From JBFHRB01 sp041591915 (GTDB lineage: Bacteria; Actinomycetota; Nitriliruptoria; Nitriliruptorales; Nitriliruptoraceae): a stretch of DNA of 13,353 nt. How positions within the stretch are numbered: position 1 is the first letter of the stretch; every line of letters starts with the position of its first letter. The DNA lies in contig JBFHRB010000070.1 of NCBI GenBank assembly GCA_041591915.1, positions 1 through 13,353 of the forward strand, given 5' to 3'. Of this stretch, positions 1-6,093 are shown piece by piece. The position numbers and the translations under genes were made by a program. The notes beneath the pieces are model-generated. The model made no database searches, was not told the origin of the DNA, and saw nothing but the letters and a program-made list of their open reading frames with translations.

Positions 1-732
1 CGCCGTGACGGCGACGACTGGGTCCTCGACGGCGCCAAGATGTTCATCACCAACGGCTCGCGCGGTGCGGTGACGCTCGTCTTCGCGCGGGCGATGGACG
101 GCGACACCGACCTCGGGATCACCTGCTTCCTCACTCCGCAGGACGCCGCCGGCTACTCGGGGCACGCGATCAAGGGCAAGCTCGGCCTCCGCGGAGGCGA
201 CACGGCGGAGGTCTCCTTCGACGGGGTGCGCCTGCCGGCCGAAGCCGTCCTCGGGGAGGTCGGGGGCGGCATGAAGGTCGCCCTCTCCGCCCTCGACAAC
301 GGGCGCTTCTCGCTGTCCGCCGGGTGCGTGGGACTCGCGCGCGAGGCCCTCGAGGTCAGCGTTCGGTATGCCGGTGAGCGCGAGCAGTTCGGCCGACCGA
401 TCGCCGGGTTCCAGCTCGTGCAGGAGATGCTCGCCGACATGCACGTCGACGTCGCGGCGGCCCGCGGGCTCATCGACGTCGTCGCCCACAAGAAGGCGGC
501 CGGGGAGCGGTTCTCGCTGGAGGTCTCCACCGCGAAGCTCTTCTGCACCGAGGCCAGCGTGCGCTGCGCCGACCGGGCCGTGCAGATCCACGGTGGCTAC
601 GGCTACATCGACGAGTACCCCGTCCAACGCATGCTGCGAGACGCCCGCGTCACGACGCTGTACGAGGGCACGTCGCAGGTGCAGCGCCTCATCATCGGGC
701 GCCAGCTCACGGGCATCAGCGCGTTCACCTAG
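1..732 (+). CDS. acyl-CoA dehydrogenase, 5' end outside window
   Basis: FAD-dependent alpha,beta-dehydrogenation of an acyl-CoA thioester, passing electrons to electron-transfer flavoprotein in the cytosol. The frame is open from base 1, giving 243 visible residues; the family is usually about 380 residues, so roughly 135 N-terminal residues are missing. Visible marks are the middle beta-domain segment FITNGS near residues 15-20, the helical domain segment EQFGRPIAGFQLVQ near 128-141, the QIHGGYGYIDEYPVQR block near 195-210, and the C-terminal YEGTSQVQRLIIGRQL block. Glu222 in YEGT sits where medium- and short-chain enzymes carry the catalytic base. Substrate chain length cannot be read from sequence; short or branched chain is a guess. 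The stop codon is 8 bp before the P450 start and lies against its ribosome-binding site, so the two are probably one transcript. Family assignment is very secure. Confidence 0.95.
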   Translation, partial: RRDGDDWVLDGAKMFITNGSRGAVTLVFARAMDGDTDLGITCFLTPQDAAGYSGHAIKGKLGLRGGDTAEVSFDGVRLPAEAVLGEVGGGMKVALSALDNGRFSLSAGCVGLAREALEVSVRYAGEREQFGRPIAGFQLVQEMLADMHVDVAAARGLIDVVAHKKAAGERFSLEVSTAKLFCTEASVRCADRAVQIHGGYGYIDEYPVQRMLRDARVTTLYEGTSQVQRLIIGRQLTGISAFT

Positions 733-740
733 GAGCCATC

Positions 741-2072
741 GTGGTCAGCCTCGCCGACAACCCCGTCACCGGCACCGCCGTCGCCCTCCGCGACGACTTC
801 CTCGCGTCGATGGAACGGCTGATGCTCGCGCATCCGACGGTGGCGGCGATCGACCTCGGCCTGCTCGGCCGCATCGCCCCGCAGTACGCCATCTTCGACC
901 CCGACGGCGTGCAGCGGGTCTTCACCGCGCGTGACGTGTACTCGAAGGACACCCCGGTCTACCGCGAGATGGTCCAGACGCTCGGCAAGGGCCTGCTGAC
1001 CACCGAGGGCGAGACCTGGGTCCGCCAGAAGCGGACGGTCCAGCCGCTGTTCACCAAGCAGCACGTCACCGCCTCGGCGGACCTCATGGCCGAGCAGGCG
1101 GTCGCCCTCGCGGATCGCTGGGAGGCTGCGGGCGGCGTGGTGGACCTCCATCACGCCACCACGGGGTACGCGCTGTCGGTCGTCGGCCGGGCCCTGTTCG
1201 GGGAGGACCTCGCGGGCCTCGAGGAGCTCCTCCTGCGCGACCTGCCGTACCTCAACGACCAGACGGTGAAGCGCGGCCTGTCCCCGTTCGCCCTGCCACG
1301 CTCGGTGCCGACGCCACGCAACCGCAAGATGCACCGTCTCCAGGCGCGCATCGTCGCCGAGGTCGATCGCATCATCGAGCGCCGACGTCGGGAGGGGAGC
1401 GACCAGGCCGACCTGCTCGGGCGCCTCCTCACGGCGACCGACCCCGAGACCGGCGCCCCGATCTCCGACGACGAGGTGCGCGACCAGGTCCTCGTGTTCC
1501 TGCTCGCCGGACACGACACGACGGCCACCGCGCTGACGTTCGGCATCTGGCTGCTCGGGCACCACCCGCAGGCGCAGGAACGCCTCCACGCCGAGCTCGA
1601 CACCGTGCTCGCAGGGAGGACGCCCTCGGACGCGGAGCTGCCCCAGCTGCAGTTCACCGAGCAGGCCGTGAAGGAGGCCATGCGCCTGTACCCGTCGGCG
1701 TACGTCACCGGGCGGACGGCCGAGGAGGAGGACGAGGTGTGCGGGGTGCGGATCCCGTCCGGCGCGCTCGTCATCGTCTGCCAGTGGGCCACGCACCGTC
1801 ATCCCGACCATTGGGACCGCCCGGACGCCTACGACCCGGACCGCTTCCTGCCGGAGGCGGAGAAGGCGCGCCACCGCTACGCCTACTTCCCGTTCGGTGG
1901 GGGGCCGCGGGCGTGCATCGGCGGGCACTTCGCCATGACCGAGCAGGTCATCGCGCTGGCCACGCTCGCCCAGCGCTTCCGCTTCCGTTCGCTGGATGCG
2001 GACGTCCCCCTCGAGACCGGCATCACGCTGATCCCCGAGGCGGCGGTCCGCTGCGAGGTCACGCCCCGGTGA
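741..2072 (+). CDS. cytochrome P450 monooxygenase
   Basis: Haem-thiolate monooxygenase of 443 residues, soluble (no N-terminal membrane anchor is visible). The I-helix oxygen-activation motif AGHDTT is at residues 256-261 with the Asp259-Thr260 acid-alcohol pair. The K-helix ExxR motif is Glu312 to Arg315. The haem-binding loop FPFGGGPRACIGG carries the axial Cys392. The AGHDTT form and the long-chain-P450-like N-terminal half (W-x-x-Q-K near residue 95) resemble CYP4/CYP102-type fatty-acid or terpene hydroxylases more than P450cam types; this is a family impression, not a substrate assignment. No reductase or ferredoxin domain is fused and none is encoded nearby, so electrons must come from elsewhere. 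The GTG start is set by AGGAG at 731-735, five bases upstream. Co-transcription with the acyl-CoA dehydrogenase suggests lipid or sterol side-chain oxidation (inference). Confidence 0.95.
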   Translation: MVSLADNPVTGTAVALRDDFLASMERLMLAHPTVAAIDLGLLGRIAPQYAIFDPDGVQRVFTARDVYSKDTPVYREMVQTLGKGLLTTEGETWVRQKRTVQPLFTKQHVTASADLMAEQAVALADRWEAAGGVVDLHHATTGYALSVVGRALFGEDLAGLEELLLRDLPYLNDQTVKRGLSPFALPRSVPTPRNRKMHRLQARIVAEVDRIIERRRREGSDQADLLGRLLTATDPETGAPISDDEVRDQVLVFLLAGHDTTATALTFGIWLLGHHPQAQERLHAELDTVLAGRTPSDAELPQLQFTEQAVKEAMRLYPSAYVTGRTAEEEDEVCGVRIPSGALVIVCQWATHRHPDHWDRPDAYDPDRFLPEAEKARHRYAYFPFGGGPRACIGGHFAMTEQVIALATLAQRFRFRSLDADVPLETGITLIPEAAVRCEVTPR

Positions 2073-2075
2073 TGC

Positions 2076-2783
2076 TCACCCGTCGCTGACCAGCAGCGAC
2101 CCGACGAGGGTCGAGGCCGCGTGGTAGCGGGCGCCCGCCATCGAGGCAGGGGCCTCGGCCACGCCGAGCTCGGTGAGGAGCGACATGGCCGCGATGATCC
2201 GGTCGTTGCCGTGGCCGCCGAACAGGGTGCGGATGCCGGCGATCGCGTCGTCGAGGAGGTCGGCAGCGGCGCGGGCCAGCGCGTCCGATGATGGTCCCTC
2301 CGAGGCGTCGACGCGTGCGCGGAAGGCCTCGAGCTCCGCGCGGGGATCGCGAAGGTCCTCCTCCGACACGCGGGGGTCGTCGGCGAGGAGCATGCGCCCG
2401 TCGTCCTCGAGCACGGCGTGCGGGTTCTGCGCCACCTCCCAGACGTGGCCATCGGGGTCCGCGAAGTCACCGCTGTACCCGCCCCAGTCCGTCGTGCGTG
2501 CCGGCTTGGTGACCACGCCCCCGGCCCGGTCGGCGGCCGCCAGGAACGTGTCGACCACGTCCGACGTGGCGACGTTGGTGGCCAGCACGGAGGTCACCGT
2601 CGCGCCGGCGTCCACCTGCAGCGACTCCGTGCCGTACAGCGCCAGCACCGTGGCGCCGCCACGCAGGAACACGATCCGGTCCTCGACCGACGTCGAGGAC
2701 CGCTCCCACCCCATGGCCTCGTAGAAGCGGGCCGACCGCTCGATGTCGGTGACCCCGAGGGTCACCATGCTGATGTGCGCCAC
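2076..2783 (-). CDS. VOC/glyoxalase-fold protein with ~100-residue C-terminal extension
   Basis: 235 residues. Residues 3-122 form a vicinal-oxygen-chelate module: an opening strand VTLGVTDIERSARFYEAMGW, then RIVFLRGG, and the closing signature WGGYSGDFADPDGHVWEVAQNP at about 100-121 with Glu116. Similar uncharacterised VOC proteins usually stop near residue 130-140. Here an extra acidic, Ala-rich, apparently helical segment (about 130-235) follows; I do not recognise it. Substrate and metal use are unknown, so glyoxalase activity should not be assumed. The reading frame stays open far upstream to 3626, but the start is set at GTG 2783-2781 because GAGGAGC lies six bases before it and the VOC fold begins there; the upstream part overlaps the PHP gene and is shadow. 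It is divergent from the PHP gene (93 bp) and convergent with the P450 (stops 3 bp apart). Confidence 0.85.
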   Translation of the reverse strand: MAHISMVTLGVTDIERSARFYEAMGWERSSTSVEDRIVFLRGGATVLALYGTESLQVDAGATVTSVLATNVATSDVVDTFLAAADRAGGVVTKPARTTDWGGYSGDFADPDGHVWEVAQNPHAVLEDDGRMLLADDPRVSEEDLRDPRAELEAFRARVDASEGPSSDALARAAADLLDDAIAGIRTLFGGHGNDRIIAAMSLLTELGVAEAPASMAGARYHAASTLVGSLLVSDG

Positions 2784-2804
2784 CGTCCGCTCCTCGTCGG
2801 CGCC

Positions 2805-2832
2805 ACCGTACGCACCCTCGTCGTGCGTCGGT
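2805..2832. promoter_or_regulatory. imperfect inverted repeat in divergent VOC/PHP spacer
   Basis: In the 93-bp divergent spacer, ACCG-T-ACGCAC (2805-2815) is mirrored by GTGCGT-CGGT (2823-2832) around a 7-base centre. The arms pair over 6 plus 4 bases with a single unpaired T. It lies between two divergent starts, where an operator or a leader hairpin could act on either gene. No convincing -35/-10 pair was identified. Functional role is inferred from position only. Confidence 0.35.
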
Positions 2833-2876
2833 ACCGTCCACGGCGAGACTTCCAGACCGTTCGAGGGGATCCTGCA

Positions 2877-3710
2877 TTGCCTGGCTACGACCTCCACAGC
2901 CACACCCTCTTCAGTGATGGCACCACGACGATCGAGGAGAACGTCCGGGCCGCCGTCGAGCTCGGCCTCGAGGGCCTGGGCGTCACGGATCACGACACCG
3001 TGGAGCACATCGCGCCCGCCATCGAGGCCGCCGCGGGCACGGGCCTCGAGATCATCCCGGGGACCGAGTTCTCGGCGGAGCTCGACGGATCGTCGGTGCA
3101 CGTGCTGGCCTACTGGTTCGACACGACCGACGAGCCCCTGCTCGTCGAGATGGACCGGATCCGCAACGAGCGGTTCCGTCGGGCGGAGCAGATCGTGGAG
3201 AAGTTCCACGGCCTCGGGATCCCGGTCAGCTTCGAGCGCGTGCAGGAGCTCGCCGGGGAGGCGCCGATAGGCCGCCCGCACATCGCGCGGGCGGTGATCG
3301 AGACCGGGGCGGCGTCGGAGATGCAGGAGGTCTTCGACACGTGGCTCAGCGACGGCGGTCCCGCGAACGTGCCGAAGTACGCCGTCGACCCGGTGACGGC
3401 GACCCGGCTCATCGTCGCGGCGGGCGGTGTGGCGGTCCTCGCCCACCCGGGCCTCTACGGCAAGACCGACGAGGGCATCAGCGAGGCGACCATCGAGGAG
3501 ATGGTCGCCGTCGGCCTGGTCGGCATCGAGGCCGACCACCCCCATCACTCCGACGAGGCCCGCGCTCGGTACAACGACGTCGCGCGGGCGCTCGGGCTCG
3601 TCGTGACCGCCGGGTCGGACTACCACGGCGAGCGCAAGGACCTCGAGCTCGGCGATGCGACGGTGGAGCGCGCCGCGGTGGACGCGCTCCGGGCCCGGCT
3701 GCCCGGCTGA
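2877..3710 (+). CDS. PHP-domain metal-dependent phosphoesterase (TrpH/YciV, RNase AM-like)
   Basis: 277 residues, a stand-alone PHP phosphoesterase of the family that includes E. coli RNase AM (YciV/Rnm), which removes phosphates from nucleoside 3',5'-bisphosphates and trims RNA 5' ends. Metal-ligand candidates line up in order: His7-x-His9 in DLHSH, Asp14, Asp38-His39 in TDHD, Glu64 in PGTE, His75, His190 in LAHPG, and Asp248-x-His250 in SDYH. The GRPHIARA block (132-139), typical of this clade, is also present. Length fits the family (about 280-295). The start is a TTG at 2877, eight bases after GAGGGG; the frame stays open upstream to 2418, but that part has no homologous domain and runs antisense to the VOC gene. 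The exact substrate is not proven from sequence; the PHP fold is secure. Confidence 0.92.
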   Translation: MPGYDLHSHTLFSDGTTTIEENVRAAVELGLEGLGVTDHDTVEHIAPAIEAAAGTGLEIIPGTEFSAELDGSSVHVLAYWFDTTDEPLLVEMDRIRNERFRRAEQIVEKFHGLGIPVSFERVQELAGEAPIGRPHIARAVIETGAASEMQEVFDTWLSDGGPANVPKYAVDPVTATRLIVAAGGVAVLAHPGLYGKTDEGISEATIEEMVAVGLVGIEADHPHHSDEARARYNDVARALGLVVTAGSDYHGERKDLELGDATVERAAVDALRARLPG

Positions 3711-3716
3711 CGCGGC

Positions 3717-3729
3717 GCGGGGGACCCGC
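3717..3729 (+). terminator. small GC hairpin after PHP gene
   Basis: GCGGG-GGA-CCCGC starts seven bases after the PHP stop codon. It has only five G-C pairs and no T-run, so it is a weak candidate for ending the PHP transcript before the convergent antiporter gene. Confidence 0.25.
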
Positions 3730-3732
3730 TCG

Positions 3733-3816
3733 CTACGCGGTGCTCCAGACGTCGCCGGCGCCCCGCATCGTGGCGCACGCCGGATGGTCGAGCTCGATGT
3801 CGTCGATGGCTCTCAC
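3733..3816 (-). CDS. possible 27-residue small ORF coupled to the antiporter
   Basis: A GTG start overlaps the antiporter stop codon (GTGA) and opens a 27-codon frame ending in TAG. The predicted peptide begins MRAIDDIELDHPAC and ends GDVWSTA. Third-position GC is 25 of 27, with lower values at positions 1 (18) and 2 (15); this is the coding pattern of the neighbours and is unexpected for a plain spacer between convergent genes. There is no separate well-spaced ribosome-binding site; GAGGA directly abuts the GTG, so it would depend on translational coupling. Alternatives are the decayed tail of a longer gene, a frameshifted antiporter C-terminus, or chance. I do not recognise the peptide. Confidence 0.3.
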   Translation of the reverse strand: MRAIDDIELDHPACATMRGAGDVWSTA

Positions 3817-5984
3817 TCCTCGATCGGCGGCGCCGGCCACAGCACGACCACGACGGTCTGGTCGGACTCGTCGAGCAGGCGCTCCACGCCGTGGCCGAGG
3901 AAGAGCTCACCGCCGGCCGCACGGACCTCGGTGCCGACGACGATGACGTCGCACCCGTGCTCGTCTGCGGCGTCCGCCAGCGCCTGTGCGGTCGCGTCGC
4001 CGTCCCGCACGACCACGTTCGCGTCGACGCCGAGGCGTCGTGACAGGTCACGCGTGCGGTCGAGCTGGGTCGCCACCCGCCCCAGGGTCCGCGCGCCGCG
4101 GCGCGCCAGGGGCCAGGGCTCCATGGGTGGCGTGACGTGCATCGCGTGGACCTCGGCGCCGCTGCGGCTCGCCATGGAGTAGGCGATCTCCTCGGCGGCG
4201 CGGCCGGTGCGCGTGCCGGTCACCGGCACGAGCACGGATCGGTAGGGAGCATGCAGGTCGGTGTCGCGTCGCCCGCGACGGACCAGCAAGGTCGGGATCG
4301 GGCTGGCAGCCACGATGCGCTGCAGGCGCGGCGAGAGCGCGTGCGTCCCGGTCACGTTCTCCGACACCCCGAGTGCCAGCAGGTCGTAGCCCAGTCGAGC
4401 CTCGTCGAGGATGTCGTCGTCGACATCGGCCGCCTGGTGGATCCGATGGGTCACGTCGCGGTCCTCCAGCGCCTCGAGCACGTCCGACGCGTCAGGTCGG
4501 TCGTCCGCGCTCTGGCCGACGGTCAGCACGGTCACGGTCGCCTCGGGCGTGAGCGCGTTGTGCAGCACGTGCGCCGCCGTCGCCGAGTTCCCGCCTCCAC
4601 GCGTCGGGACGAGTGCACGGCGCGCTCCCGCGACGATGGCGTTGTCGAGCAGGCGTTCGCGCTCGAGACGCTCGGCCTCCGCCTCGTCGGGGACGAGCCG
4701 GGCGAGGATGGGTCGCAGCAGCGGCGGTGCGGCGATCGACGTGATCATCGCCATGAGCACGAGCACCGCGTAGGAGGACTCGTTGAGGGCACCGATGCCG
4801 AGCCCGATCGTGGCCAGGACGATCTCGAGGGCTCCCCGGGCGTTGAGGCCGACGCCGAGCGCGAGGCCTTCGGTGTTGTTCATCCCGCCGAGCCGGGCGC
4901 CGAGGTAGGAGCCGAGCAGCTTCCCGATCGCGGCGACGGCGGTCACGACGATCGCCGCCGTGAGCACGGCAGGGTCACCGAGGACCGTCAGATCGAGGAA
5001 GAGGCCGGCGGTCGCGAAGAAGATGGGACCGAACACCCCGTCGCTGAGGCTGTCGATCGTGTGCTCGACGTCCTTGCGGGCGTAGGGCGAGCGGCCGATG
5101 ACGAGCCCCGCGATCAGCGCGCCGAGGACGGCCTCGACGCCGATGTACTGCGTGACGGCACCGAAGGCGGCGACGACGGCGATCGTCGCCGCGAGGCCGG
5201 CGGCCTGGCCGCCGCGGTGGACCTGGCGCAGCAGGCGGTCGACGCCGCGCTGCCCGATGGTCATGGCCGCCGCGAGGAACACGCCGACGCTGATCGCGGT
5301 CGTTGCGAGCGCCCCCGGGTCGAAGCCGCCGGCGGTGAAGATGCCGATCACGCCGCCGAGCAGGATCCAGCCGATCAGGTCGTTGACCATGCCCGCGGCG
5401 AGGGTGACCTGGCCCACGTTGCGGCGGAGCAGCCCGAGATCGGCGAGGACCCGTGCGACGACGGGCAGCGCGGAGATGCTCATCGCGACCGCCATGAAGA
5501 GCGCGAAGCCGAGACGGTCGGCGGCCGCGCCGTAGAGCAGGTCGGGGAGCAGGAGGCCCAGACCGAAGCCCATGGCGATCGGCACGACGAGGCTCCCGAC
5601 GGAGACGGTCGTCGCCGATCGTCCCAGTCGCCTCAGGATGCCGAGGTCGGTCTCGATGCCCGTCTTGGTCAAGAGGAGCGCGATCCCGAGCCATGCGGCC
5701 GCGAACAACATCGCGCTGCTCGTCGGGTCGCCCGGGAACAGCCACGCCGTCACGTCCGGCGCGATCAGGCCGAGCAGCGAGGGACCGAGGACGACCCCGG
5801 CGAGGAGCTCACCCACGACCGAGGGCTGGCCGAACCGTCGCGCGACGGCGCCGAGCAGCCGGGCGGTCACCAGCAGCAGCGCCAGCCCCACCCAGAAGGC
5901 GGTGAGCGCCGTGTTGCCGGGTGGCTGCAGGAGGGCACCTTCGACGGGAGGGGCGTCGAGAGCGAGGGGGATGAGGGCGGGCAC
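3813..5984 (-). CDS. CPA2-family K+(Na+)/H+ antiporter with two C-terminal Usp-like domains
   Basis: 723-residue inner-membrane cation/proton exchanger. Residues ~25-430 hold about 12 hydrophobic helices of the Na+/H+ exchanger fold (PF00999). The ion-binding position reads N201-D202 within AAGMVNDLIGWILLG, and a later block reads NARGALEIVLATIGLGIGALN, both close to the plant CHX and yeast Kha1 branch of CPA2. The cytosolic tail holds two Usp-like alpha/beta modules (about 453-575 and 578-718), each opening with an (A/V)LVP strand; the second has a degenerate nucleotide loop near GTEVRAAGGELFLGHG. The frame extends to a GTG at 6059, but the added codons include TTA twice, rare at this GC, and run through the divergent promoter region. 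GTG 5984 is preferred although its ribosome-binding site is weak. It is divergent from the mrp operon, suggesting a shared ion or pH stress role. Preferred cation unknown. Confidence 0.9.
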   Translation of the reverse strand: MPALIPLALDAPPVEGALLQPPGNTALTAFWVGLALLLVTARLLGAVARRFGQPSVVGELLAGVVLGPSLLGLIAPDVTAWLFPGDPTSSAMLFAAAWLGIALLLTKTGIETDLGILRRLGRSATTVSVGSLVVPIAMGFGLGLLLPDLLYGAAADRLGFALFMAVAMSISALPVVARVLADLGLLRRNVGQVTLAAGMVNDLIGWILLGGVIGIFTAGGFDPGALATTAISVGVFLAAAMTIGQRGVDRLLRQVHRGGQAAGLAATIAVVAAFGAVTQYIGVEAVLGALIAGLVIGRSPYARKDVEHTIDSLSDGVFGPIFFATAGLFLDLTVLGDPAVLTAAIVVTAVAAIGKLLGSYLGARLGGMNNTEGLALGVGLNARGALEIVLATIGLGIGALNESSYAVLVLMAMITSIAAPPLLRPILARLVPDEAEAERLERERLLDNAIVAGARRALVPTRGGGNSATAAHVLHNALTPEATVTVLTVGQSADDRPDASDVLEALEDRDVTHRIHQAADVDDDILDEARLGYDLLALGVSENVTGTHALSPRLQRIVAASPIPTLLVRRGRRDTDLHAPYRSVLVPVTGTRTGRAAEEIAYSMASRSGAEVHAMHVTPPMEPWPLARRGARTLGRVATQLDRTRDLSRRLGVDANVVVRDGDATAQALADAADEHGCDVIVVGTEVRAAGGELFLGHGVERLLDESDQTVVVVLWPAPPIEE

Positions 5985-6013
5985 TGATCCGATCCGATCA
6001 CTTGGTACGAAGA

Positions 6014-6041
6014 CAGATACGGGAAATGTTCTGCGTGTAAA
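6014..6041 (-). promoter_or_regulatory. candidate promoter for the CPA2 antiporter
   Basis: Read on the minus strand, TTTACA (6041-6036) is followed after 16 bases by TATCTG (6019-6014), a fair sigma70-type match. It would start RNA near 6007, leaving a leader of about 22 bases before the GTG at 5984. This agrees with rejecting the longer start at 6059, which would lie upstream of the promoter. Confidence 0.35.
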
Positions 6042-6082
6042 TAACTTCCGGAGTAACACTTCCCCCTAGATGACTCGGATGT

Positions 6083-6087
6083 GGGAG
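6083..6087 (+). promoter_or_regulatory. ribosome-binding site that sets the mrpA start
   Basis: GGGAG lies six bases before GTG 6094. The upstream in-frame ATGs at 6070 and 6079 have no purine-rich site at a usable distance, so the GTG is the better start. Confidence 0.6.
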
Positions 6088-6093
6088 CGTGCG

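Larger units (their letters stand above)
5985..6093. promoter_or_regulatory. divergent promoter region between the two antiporter loci
   Basis: A 109-bp spacer, markedly AT-richer than anything else in the window around 6002-6060, separates the CPA2 antiporter start from the mrpA start. It should hold promoters for both directions. It also contains three tandem GATC-containing pentamers at 5986-6000 directly against the CPA2 start. No sound plus-strand -35/-10 pair stands out; TTGGTA at 6002-6007 with AATGTT at 6025-6030 is the best weak match. Confidence 0.6.

Noticed and set aside
729..1928. 399-codon open frame on the minus strand opposite the P450
   Set aside because: Low-complexity Arg/Glu/Val/Gly sequence with no motif; the P450 on the plus strand has all its signature motifs.
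2418..2876. Upstream extension of the PHP frame, giving 430 residues
   Set aside because: It is antisense to the VOC module and lacks homology; PHP proteins begin just before the HxH motif, as with TTG 2877.
2784..3626. Long N-terminal extension of the VOC frame, giving a 516-residue protein
   Set aside because: The extension is antisense to the PHP gene, has shadow-like composition, and a good ribosome-binding site sits before GTG 2783.
4137..5987. 616-codon open frame on the plus strand opposite the CPA2 antiporter
   Set aside because: It is rich in Asp, Arg, Glu, Gly and His with no domain, the usual antisense shadow of a high-GC gene. The opposite strand has a clear membrane transporter.
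5985..6059. Extended start of the CPA2 antiporter at GTG 6059, with AGGGGGA close upstream
   Set aside because: The added codons include TTA twice and other AT-rich codons unlike the gene, they cross a candidate promoter, and the purine site is only two bases from the GTG.
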